A stretch of 64,000 nt of DNA from Paenibacillus_AR sp051594765. GTDB lineage: Bacteria > Bacillota > Bacilli > Paenibacillales > NBRC-103111. Position 1 is the first letter of the stretch, and every line of letters begins with the position of its first letter. The stretch covers positions 248,001 to 312,000 of the forward strand of contig NZ_JBPPGJ010000006.1 in assembly GCF_051594765.1 (NCBI RefSeq). The letters are read 5' to 3'. Positions 15,289-25,200 of the stretch are shown here, in pieces. The notes beneath the pieces are model-generated. The model was not told the origin of the DNA, made no database searches, and saw only the letters and a list, made by a program, of their open reading frames with translations. A program made the position numbers and the translations under genes.

Positions 15289-16863
15289 ATGTCTTGGAAA
15301 AAGATGAGCGCCGTTGCGTTAACGGCTGTTATGGCGGCATCCGTCTTCGGCGGCTGCGGCAAGAAGGAAGAAGCGGGAGAGACATCCAAGAAGCCGGCGG
15401 CAAGCGCCGGGCAAGAGGAAATCGTCGATCTGGAGATCTGGTACACGAATCTGGGCTACAAGCCCATTGAGAAGGGCAGCAAGCTGTACGAGTTTTATAA
15501 GAAAACGCTGGGCGTCGGCGTCCTGCATCCTTATGTGGAATGGAACGGCGGCACCACTTATCTGAACCAGCTGAATATGAAGATCGCCGCTAATGAAATG
15601 CCGGATATGTTCTTCCCGCAGCAGGGCATCGAGGCCAGCCTGGCGAAGAACGGCGCGATTGCGGACTTGACGGAGCTGCTTCCCAAGTATGCGCCTAACC
15701 TATGGAACGCCGTTCCGAAGGAAGTGTGGGAGATCGTGAAGGCCAACGACCCAACGGGCCAAGGCCGGATCTACTATGTGCCGGGCGTGCTGGATTACGG
15801 CAGAATGGGCGGCTTGATCCGCAAGGATTGGCTGGATAAGGCAGGCCTTCCCATGCCGAAGACCCAAGAGGACTTCGTTAAGGTGCTGGAGGCGTTCCGG
15901 GACAAGGATCCGAACGGCAACGGCCAGAAGGATGAGATTCCGACCGGGGGACGAGAGCAGGCGGCCTGGATGGACCACCTCTTCGCCATGTACGGCGTGG
16001 CTATGAACGAGGGCAAGCCGGATTGGGACATCTACGACGGGAAGCTGACCTACTCCGCCGTCACTCCGAACATGAAGGCGTCCCTGGAATTCATCGCCAA
16101 GCTGTACAAGGACGGCTTGCTGGATAAGGAAACCCTCTTGAACAACAAGGCCAAGTGGGACGGCAAGATCGATTCCGATAAGGTCGGCATCTATTACCAC
16201 TGGGCGGAGGATGCAGGCGGCCACATCGAGAAAATCTTCAAGAACACCAACGTGAAGGGCGATTATACCGTTCTGCCGATTCCGGAGGTACCGGGCTACA
16301 AGGGCTTCTATACATTGAAGAAAACCCAGAACCCCGTCTGGGTCGTGAAGAACAACAAGGATCAGAAGAAGCTTCTGGCCACCATGAAGCTCCTGAACAA
16401 CTTGTATGACAAGTCCAAGTGGGAGGATCTGTTCTACGGAGCGGAGGGCATGCATCATGAGGTGAAGGACGGCAAGAAGGTGTCCATCGTGCCGGACAAG
16501 AGCACGCAGGAGAACAAGCTCTTCGCGCCCTACAATGATCTGGATACCCTGGATTACAAGTCGAACCTGCTGAAGACGGCCACCTCGGAAGAGCGGGCGT
16601 GGGCGCTGGGTCAGAATACCCGGAACATGAAGGAAAACCAGAAGTACGTCAAAACCATTGCCGGCGACGGCTTGCCTGCCAGCATCTACGACGGCTTCGC
16701 CGATATTAACAACCGCACGCTCTATGTGGAGTATGCAACCAAGATCATCCTGGGCCAATACCCGATCAGCAAGTTCGATGAATTCGTCGAGAAGTGGAAT
16801 AAGTCCGGCGGGGAAGAGGTCACGAAGCGCGCCAGAGAGTGGTACGCGAAGATCAAGAAATAA
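15289..16863 (+). CDS. Extracellular sugar-binding lipoprotein (LplA type)
   Basis: A 524-residue lipoprotein of the large LplA-like substrate-binding family. The signal peptide ends with the lipobox VFGGC (Cys23). A typical N-lobe is followed by the loop RDKDPNGNGQKDEI (Asp205, Asp207, Asn209, Asn211 and Glu216 in a 12-residue spacing). This resembles an EF-hand calcium loop and is common in the family. It would capture an oligosaccharide outside and deliver it to the permeases at 13376 and 14341. AAGGGGGA precedes the ATG. A perfect stem-loop without U-tract follows the gene, which may set its transcript level relative to the downstream enzymes. Confidence 0.88.
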   Translation: MSWKKMSAVALTAVMAASVFGGCGKKEEAGETSKKPAASAGQEEIVDLEIWYTNLGYKPIEKGSKLYEFYKKTLGVGVLHPYVEWNGGTTYLNQLNMKIAANEMPDMFFPQQGIEASLAKNGAIADLTELLPKYAPNLWNAVPKEVWEIVKANDPTGQGRIYYVPGVLDYGRMGGLIRKDWLDKAGLPMPKTQEDFVKVLEAFRDKDPNGNGQKDEIPTGGREQAAWMDHLFAMYGVAMNEGKPDWDIYDGKLTYSAVTPNMKASLEFIAKLYKDGLLDKETLLNNKAKWDGKIDSDKVGIYYHWAEDAGGHIEKIFKNTNVKGDYTVLPIPEVPGYKGFYTLKKTQNPVWVVKNNKDQKKLLATMKLLNNLYDKSKWEDLFYGAEGMHHEVKDGKKVSIVPDKSTQENKLFAPYNDLDTLDYKSNLLKTATSEERAWALGQNTRNMKENQKYVKTIAGDGLPASIYDGFADINNRTLYVEYATKIILGQYPISKFDEFVEKWNKSGGEEVTKRAREWYAKIKK

Positions 16864-16886
16864 GAGCGGTCTGAACGCAATTCATA

Positions 16887-16916
16887 AGAGGCAGTCCACA
16901 TCGCTGGACTGCCTCT
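16887..16916 (+). other. Intergenic stem-loop after the binding-protein gene
   Basis: A perfect 12-base stem AGAGGCAGTCCA/TGGACTGCCTCT with a six-base loop lies between the binding-protein stop and the GH94 start. It is followed by GTGGCAGAG, not by T residues, so it is unlikely to terminate fully. An mRNA-stabilising or partial-termination element is the likely role. Confidence 0.7.
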
Positions 16917-16937
16917 GTGGCAGAGAGAGGAGTCTGG

Positions 16938-19271
16938 ATGATGTACGGTCAATTTGCCAAGGGCGGGATGGAATATGAGATCCATACGCCGAAGACCCCG
17001 TCCCGGTGGTTCAACTACCTTTTCAACGATACCTATTACATGGAGGTTTCCCAGACGGGCCAAGGGAATAGCATGAGCTTTCTGCCCAATTACCGCGAGT
17101 TTAACGGCGAGGGGTACAAATATTTCTACATCCAGGATCAGGAAACGGGGGAAGTGTGGTGTCCTGCCTACCAACCCTTGAAGGGCAGACGGGAGTCGTT
17201 CCGGTGCACCCATTCCCTGGGATGGACGGAGCTTAGGTCTACGCATCAAGGGATTACGGCGGTGATCCGGGTCTTCGTTCCCCGGGAGGGCATGTGTGAA
17301 ATCTGGAGCGTCACCTTGAAGAACGAGTCCGGCAGGGCACGCCGCCTGTCCTTGTTCTCCGCCTTCTCCATCGAGAACGGCGGGGTGATGGGCAGCAAGT
17401 GCCAATTCGACGCGGACAGTCAGGTGCTGGCCAGCTTCTCCTTCCCGTATCATGTCTTCTACGAGGAGAAGGAGAAGTGCGAAGATCATTCCAATCTCAT
17501 CTATCTCTTCTCCGACCGGCCCGTGGAATCGTACGATTGCAGCGAGCGGCGCTTCTTCGGCACGGACGATCCGACGGAGGTTCCGGAGGCGCTGGAGAAC
17601 GGACGGTGCTCGAATACGCTGGCCGAATCGGTGAACCCGATAGGGGCATTCCAGCATGTCTGGACCCTGGAGCCGGGAACGGAGGAGGGGGTCCATCTGG
17701 TTCTGGGCTGCGGCCGTACAATGGAGGACGTGAAGGCATGGAAGTTAAAGCTTCTGGAGAAGGGCTTCCCGGTCCTGCTGCAGGAGGTGGAGGATTATTG
17801 GAGGAAGGTATGTGAGCGTTTCCATGTGGAAACGCCGGATGAGGACCTGAATCACTTCATGAACTATTGGCTGAAGAAGCAGATCGTCATGCAGGCCCGA
17901 AACAACCGGATGACCAGCTACTGCCCCATCCGCAACCAGCTGCAGGATGCCTTGGGCTATGCCATGGTGGATCCGGAGGGCGCCTTGGGCTACATGGAGT
18001 CGGTGCTGAAGGATCAGGAGCGCAGCGGCTATATTAAGCAATGGATCATGACGGACGGCTCCCCGCCCCAGAAGCTTTGTCTCCTGAAGCACAAGGACGG
18101 ACCGGTCTGGCTCCTCGTCTGCTTCCTGGTTCTCGTTCATCAAGCGGGCGAGCTCTCGTTGCTGGACCGTCAGGTCGGCTTCAAGGATTCGGAGGCAACC
18201 GCATCCATCTACGAGCATCTCCTGCTGGCCGCCGAGTACATGGCCGGTGACATCGGCGCCCACGGCCTATGCCTCATGGGGCATGGCGATTGGAACGATC
18301 CGATCAACGGACCGGGACGGCTCGGCCGGGGCGAATCCGCGTGGAGCACCATGGCGCTGCTCTATTCGATCCGCTCTCTCCTGCCGCTCTGCGAGAGGAG
18401 AGGAGATGCTGCCGCAGTGGACCGCCTCAGGCGGATCGCTGCCCGGCTGGACCAAGCCATCAACGATACTTGCTGGGACGGCTTCTGGTATGTGGCGGGC
18501 TTCGATGACGAGGGGGATCCCTTCGGGACCGCGAAGGATGACGAAGGCAAGCTTTTCCTGAACACCCAGACCTGGGCCATCATGAGCGGGGCCGCACGGG
18601 GAGAGCGCCTGGAGCAATGCCTGGCCGCCATCGACAGCCTGGATACCGCCGCAGGTCCGCTGCTGCTGGACCCGGCCTTCTCCGAGTGGAATCCCAAGTG
18701 GGGACGGATCAGCATCAAGCTGGCAGGCACCACCGAGAACGGCTCGATTTACTGCCATGCTTCCATGTTCAAGGCGTTCGCCGACTGCCGAGTGGGACGG
18801 GGTGCCCAAGCCTATGAGACCATCATGAAGACGCTGCCGACGAATCCGGAGAATCCTCCGGAACGGAATCTGCAGGTGCCGATCTTCGTCCCTAACTTCT
18901 ATTTCGGTCTGAAGGATTCGCCCAACTTCGGGCAGTCCAGCCTGCACAACTCCACCGGTACGGTAGGATGGATGCTGTGGACCACCCTGGAGTACCTCCT
19001 CGGTGTCCGGTCCACCGTGGAAGGGGTTCTCCTCGATCCGTGCATCCCCGCCGAGTGGAGCGGTTATCAGGTTACCAAGGAGTTTCGGGGCGCCCGGTAC
19101 AGGATCACCGTCGAGAATCCCGAGGGTGTGTCGGGTGGCCTGGCCAGCATCCTCGTCAACGGGCAGCATTGGCAGGATTCCCTTCTGCCATATGCGGAGG
19201 GAGAACAGTATGAAGTTCTAGCAGTACTGGGAAGCAGCACGCTCCCGGCTGCCGGAACAAGGAGGCTCTGA
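16938..19271 (+). CDS. GH94 (glycosyltransferase 36-type) disaccharide phosphorylase
   Basis: A 777-residue cytoplasmic enzyme without signal peptide. GH94 phosphorylases cleave beta-linked disaccharides with inorganic phosphate to give alpha-sugar-1-phosphate. Visible family features are the N-terminal RWFNYLFNDTYYMEVSQTG, the GYKYFYIQDQETGEVWCPAY sandwich strand and the acid-catalyst segment GDWNDPINGP with Asp451. The usual cellobiose phosphorylase DWNDGM is DWNDPINGPGR here, so the acceptor specificity may differ from cellobiose. ATG 16938 follows GAGAGAGG by seven bases. The gene sits between the binding protein and the lyase, suggesting it acts on an imported product. The substrate is unknown. 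Confidence 0.8.
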   Translation: MMYGQFAKGGMEYEIHTPKTPSRWFNYLFNDTYYMEVSQTGQGNSMSFLPNYREFNGEGYKYFYIQDQETGEVWCPAYQPLKGRRESFRCTHSLGWTELRSTHQGITAVIRVFVPREGMCEIWSVTLKNESGRARRLSLFSAFSIENGGVMGSKCQFDADSQVLASFSFPYHVFYEEKEKCEDHSNLIYLFSDRPVESYDCSERRFFGTDDPTEVPEALENGRCSNTLAESVNPIGAFQHVWTLEPGTEEGVHLVLGCGRTMEDVKAWKLKLLEKGFPVLLQEVEDYWRKVCERFHVETPDEDLNHFMNYWLKKQIVMQARNNRMTSYCPIRNQLQDALGYAMVDPEGALGYMESVLKDQERSGYIKQWIMTDGSPPQKLCLLKHKDGPVWLLVCFLVLVHQAGELSLLDRQVGFKDSEATASIYEHLLLAAEYMAGDIGAHGLCLMGHGDWNDPINGPGRLGRGESAWSTMALLYSIRSLLPLCERRGDAAAVDRLRRIAARLDQAINDTCWDGFWYVAGFDDEGDPFGTAKDDEGKLFLNTQTWAIMSGAARGERLEQCLAAIDSLDTAAGPLLLDPAFSEWNPKWGRISIKLAGTTENGSIYCHASMFKAFADCRVGRGAQAYETIMKTLPTNPENPPERNLQVPIFVPNFYFGLKDSPNFGQSSLHNSTGTVGWMLWTTLEYLLGVRSTVEGVLLDPCIPAEWSGYQVTKEFRGARYRITVENPEGVSGGLASILVNGQHWQDSLLPYAEGEQYEVLAVLGSSTLPAAGTRRL

Positions 19272-19273
19272 GA

Positions 19274-22200
19274 ATGGGGAAGGTCGCAGGAAGACATCTG
19301 TCCGTCGCACTTATCGTATTGCTGGTAAGCAACCTGTTCGCCGGAATGGGCATCCCCTCCGCCCGGGCCGCTGCGCCGGAGCAGTATACCGTCCTACCGG
19401 TTCAAGACAATTACGTGAGAAAGACGAATCCGTCCAGCCCAACACCGGATTACAGCAATCAGATCAACGGCGGGGAGACGGCGAAGCCCGGCTATCTGAA
19501 CGTCAAGGAGACCAGCACAACGTCGCCTCGGGAGGCCTATCTCCAGTTCGACCTGGCCAACTATCCGGAACATATCACCTCGGCGGTCCTCTACCTCTAC
19601 GGGCGGAACGATGAGAACAATACGGCTACGGTCACCACTCGGGTCTATGGGGTGGATATCCCGAATGCCGATAACTGGACCGAAAGCACCCTTACCTGGA
19701 ATACGAAGCCCGGACCGGGGAATACGCCCATCGGCTCCCTGACATTCCCCGGCAAGTCGACGCCAGGCTGGCAGAGCCTGGACGTGACGTCCTTCATCCG
19801 GAGCCAGCTATCCGGCGATAAGCGGGCCACCTTCGCGCTGGCCGGTGGAAGCGCGCTGCTCCGGGTCGAAGCCCGGACGACGGCCATCGAGGATGTTCCC
19901 GGCCATAAGGCGAAGCCCTATCTGGTCATCAACGGCACGCCTGCCTTGAAGACCGTGTCGCTAACGGCGGATAGGATGTCCCTGGGCATCGGCGAGACCG
20001 CCCATCTCTCCGTCACAGGAATGCTGGATACGAATACGGCGGCGAACCTGGCGGGGGCCGCCTTCACCTACACCAGCGACAGTCCCTCGATGGTTGTGGA
20101 TGACCCTTCGACGGGGGTTGTCCGGGCTGTTTCCGGCGGGACGGCGGTCATTACTGCCTCCGTGACGCTGGAGGGCGTCACGCGTACGTCCTCCGTCCTT
20201 CTCTCCGCCGACGGTACGCCTCCGGCGGAGGTGACCTATCCGGCCGCCGGACTGGTCAACGGCGAGTACACGCTGACCTGGACGGATCCGGCGGATGCGG
20301 ATTACTCCAGCGTCCGGATCTATAACGGTGCGGAGCTGATCGGAACCGTATCCCGTGGGGTCCAACGCATTCAGGTCACAGGACTAACCGCGGGCAGCAC
20401 CTACACCTTCACGTGGAAGACGGTGGACGCGGCAGGCAATGTCTCCCCGGGGGCCGCTTATACGGCGGTCTACACGGAGCCCAATGTTCTGAAGGAGATC
20501 CTACTGTCAGCCGATAAGGAAGTGCTGAAGCCCGGTGAATCTATCGCCTTCACGGTGCAGGGCACCATGAAGGACGGCACGCCTGCAGACCTGTCCCATG
20601 CCACGGTCAGCTACAGCAGCAGCGGCGGCGGCTTGGTGTTCGGCGGCGCCGGCATCGGCGTGGCCCAGGCCGTATATGCAGGGCCGTTCCAGGTCCGGGT
20701 GTCCGCTACAATGGACGGGGTCACCCGCGATTCCGCACCGGTGCCGGTCCGGGTCTATCCGGCGGCGCAGGATGAGTACGACGCGCTTCGGATCAAGTAT
20801 GTCCAGAAGCTGACCGGCTATAATCCCGACGACCCTTATGATCCGGACGATCCGGACATCCGGCTCATCATCTCGACCCAGGATGCCGATGCGAAGAGCT
20901 ATTGGGATACCATGAACAAGAATACGTATTCCTGGCCGGATCTGATCTCGACGACCAAGTCGGGGGAATTGGCGACAGCATCCAGCCGGCTGCGGACCAT
21001 GTCCAAGCAGTGGGCGACCTACGGCTCGGCCTATTATCAGAATGAGGCCATGCTCCATGACATTCTCGAGGGCTGGAACCAGTTCTATACGGCACGCTAC
21101 AACGAAACCAAGAGCATGTACGACAACTGGTTCGACTGGCTCGTCAACGTGCCGAACAACATCAACGATTCGATGATTTTCCTGTACGAGACCATATCGC
21201 ACAGCCCCTACCCGGATCTGGTCGGCAAGCTGAACCGGGCTATCGACAAGAATAACCCGACGGTTACGCGGACAGGGGCTAACCGGGTCTATATCAGCAA
21301 GGTGCTGATGCTGCGGGGCATCACCGGCAAGGACGGCGCAAAGATCCGGATGGGCTCCGACGGCCTGAACGAGGTCTTCCCCAATGTGAAGGCGGGAGAC
21401 GGATTCTACGATGACGGCTCCTTCATCCAGCACGATTATTTCCCTTACGCAGGCGGGTACGGCAAAGCGCTGCTGTCGGACATCTCCGAGACGCTGTGGC
21501 TTGTCAGCGGCAGTACCTGGGATAACACGGATCCCCGGAAGAGCAACATCTTCGATTGGTACTTCCAGGCTTTCGAGCCCAATCTGTACAAGGGGCAGAT
21601 CATCAATGCCATCGACGGCCGGGAGATCTCGAGGGACTATTCCTTCGGCGGCTTTGCCATTGTCAATGCGCTGCTCCTTCAAGTGGAGATGGCGGGCAAT
21701 CCGTATACGGACCGGCTTAAGAGCGCCATCAAGTACCATATCGAAGAGGCCAGCACCAACGCATATCTCAGCACGGCCACCATCTGGAACATGCAGAAGG
21801 CCAAGCAAATCCTGGGCGACTCGTCCGTGGAGCCGTACAGCCCGCCCCAGGGCAACTTCAGCTTCTACAACCAGGACAATGTGGTGCATCGGGGGGCGGA
21901 TTGGCTCTACAGCATCTCCATGCACTCTGACCGGATGGCCAACTATGAAACGGTGAACAACGAGAACCTGAAGGGCTGGTATGAAGCCGACGGGATGACC
22001 CAGCTGTATCTGGATCCCCTCGATTACCTGTCCCTCTTCTGGATCACGGCGGATCCCAGCCGGCTGCCCGGCATTACGGTGGACCGCGATGTGAACCGTC
22101 CTGCCTCCAGCACCGCCAACCGTCCCTATGTGGACGTGAGCAAGTTCCAGGGGGACGGAGAGCTGATGTCCACCAGCTGGACCGGCGGAGTATCGCTGGA

Positions 22201-25200
22201 CCGCCAGTACGGCACGGCCGGTATGGACTTCAAGCAGCATCATTATTCGGATATGGATGTATCCGCCAAGAAGTCCTGGTTCCTGTTCGATGATGAGATC
22301 GTCGCCTTGGGCGCAGGCATCAACAGCAGCTCCGGCCGGCCGATTGAGACCATCGTGGAGAACCGGACCTTGAATTCCGCAGGCGACAACGCCTTGACCG
22401 TGGACGGGGCTTTGAACGCCGCGCCGATGGGGCAGGAGACCGGGTTGAACGGCGCCGGCTGGGCTCATCTGGACGGTACGGGCGGGTATGTGTTCCCCGG
22501 GGGAGCCGATCTGCGGATGCTCCGGGAGGAACGGTCCGGCAAGTCCAAGGATATCAACGAGCGCTTCATCATCTCGGGCAACGACGAATTCAACAGCACT
22601 ACCCGGTCGTCCTATTGGGGCTGGATCCGGGAGGATAAGACGCATTACGCCTTCACGGGCAGCCGGCTCAGCATCTCTACCCAGCCGGGTACCTTGAAGG
22701 GACCGGCCAATTCCACGGCCAACCTGTTCCAGACCGCAACGCCCAAGGAAGACTTCTATGTCACGACGGCGGTAGATTTCACCCCATCTGCAGCGGGCCA
22801 CGAAGCGGGGATTCTTATCCGCAGGGATGACGACAACTACGTTTACCTGGCGAAGGGCATGACGTCGCAGGGGATCGGGATCCTCGCAGTCAGTGAAGCG
22901 GGCGGCGTGGAGGAGACGCGGGAATTCCCTCTTGCCGTTACAGGGGACGTGTTTCTGAAGATCGACAAGAGCGGGGACCGCTACACGGTTTACGCTTCCG
23001 GCAGCGAATCCGATTGGGGAGCGCCTCTCGGCACCTTCATCAATCCCATGGCAGGGGCGGACCGCCTGAACACCGGGTTGAAAATGGGGCTGTTCGCCCA
23101 AGGCGGAACCGGTCCGGCATCGGAAGCGGCAGCGGGCTTCGATTTCTTCCACCTCTGGCATACCCGAAATTACATGACTCTATGGTTCGACCATGGGGTC
23201 CAACCTCAGGATGCGGCATACAGCTACATCCAGCTGCCGAAGAAAACGTCCGGGGAGGTGGCCGCCTACAGCGCCCATCCGGACGTCACCATTGTAGCCA
23301 ACACCAAGGAGGTTCAAGCCGCTAAGGACACCCGATTGGGAATCACGGGCATGAACTTCTGGCAGCGGGGCATCTTGGGCATGGTGAAGGCCAACCACGC
23401 CTCCTCGCTTATGATGAAGGAATCGGGAAACAGCCTGCAGCTGGCGGTTTCCGATCCGACCCACAAGCAGGGAAGCATCAGCTTCGAGATCAAGAAGAAA
23501 GGCACGGGGGTACTCCGTGCAGACAGCACGGTCCACGTGATCCGGCTGTTCCCGACGATTCAATTCGTAGTGGATACGTCCGTGGAGCTGGGGAAGACCC
23601 ACAATGTGGTCTTCACGTATGATGCGGCCGCCGCCGAGCCCGAGTTTGCGGCTCCGTCGCTGGCGTCGGCTTCCTTCGATACGGAATTCGCTGTCGTGAA
23701 GGCGGGAGAATCGTTGTCTCCGGTACTGACCGCCCGGATGGACGATGCGGGAGCCGCCGATTTGACCGGGGCGGAGATCGTCTACTACAGCAGCAATGAC
23801 TTGACGGCGGCGGTTGATTCCTCCGGAACCGTCACCGGCGCAGGAGCGGGGACCGCCCGCATCACGGCTGCCGTTACGCTGGGCGGCGTCACCCGGGCGG
23901 CGGTCCTCCAGGTCCTGGTGCCTTCCGCCCAGCCGGCAGTCGTCACGCTGAGCCCGGTGAAGGACACCTTCGTCCGGTCCGGTGTCTATGACAAAGACGT
24001 CTACGGCGCCGATACGAAGCTGAATGTGAAGAACGCCGGAGGAGACGATTACCGGGAGGCGTATTTCACCTTTGATCTGAGCGGCATCACGGGCGACATC
24101 GAGTCGGTGAAGCTCTATGCCACAGGTAAGCTGGATGATTCCAGCGGCACCTTCGTGGATACGGTGCTGAAGCCGGTGCTGGGAAGCTGGGAGGAAGGCT
24201 CCGCCCGCTACAGCACCAAGCCGGCGCTGGGGAGAGCGGTAACCGGCCCCGTCCGGTTTACGAATGTGGAAGCTGAGAAGGCCTTCGACGTGACGGCTTA
24301 CGCCAGAGAACAGCTGCAGAACGGCACGGCGCTGGACCTGGCGCTGGTCCAGGAGGTGCTGGTGGGAAGGAAGCTGTACGTCTATTCCAAGGAAAATGCA
24401 GTCAAGAAGCCGTATCTTGTCGTCATCACCCATCCTTCCGGCAGCGTATCCGCGAATGCGTCGGTTACACCGGCGACGGCGGTCTTCGACCGATATGCGG
24501 AGGGGCCGGACCATAAGGACATTACTGTAAATGCGGTCTTCAACGGAAACGGGTGGCTGGCCATACGCAACGGCACCACGGCTTTGGTTGAAGGGACCGA
24601 CTTCACGGTATCGGGCAACCGGTTTACGCTGAAGAAGGAGTATTTAGCCGCACAGCCCGCCGGGGCACTCCGGCTCACCTTCGACTTCAGCGGCGGCTTG
24701 GATCCGGTAGTCGTGGTCACGGTTGCGGATTCGACCCCGGACGGAGGCGGCGGGAATGACGGAGGCAGCGGCGGCAACGGTGGGGGCAACGGCGGCGGGG
24801 GCACGGGCGGAGAACCGGAGGGACCGGCCAGCGGCCAGCCGGGGAATCTGCCTGGAGGCCAGCCGGGCACTGAGCCGGGAGGCCAGCCCGCTGGAACATC
24901 CAACGGTCAGCCCCATGGCAATCCGCCGGGCTCCTCACCAACCCTCGTGCTTGTGAAGGTAGCCGGTGGAGTGAAGGTGACCGGCACAGCTGCAGTCGAG
25001 ACGCAAGCGGACGGCTCCAAGAGCTCCAAGATGGAGGTTCCCGACGCAGCGCTTCAGCAAGCCTTGGATATGATTAGCGGGAAATCTCACCCGACCATCA
25101 CGATCCATGCCGAGGCATCGGAAGGCCCATTGACGGCGGTGCTGCCTGCCGGCCCCGTGCTTCGTGCGGCCAAGAGCGCTCCGGATGCCTTCCTCTACAT

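Noticed and set aside
20507..23161. 884-codon minus-strand open frame opposite the PL8 gene
   Set aside because: Antisense to the conserved lyase; no domain, no ribosome binding site, shadow composition.
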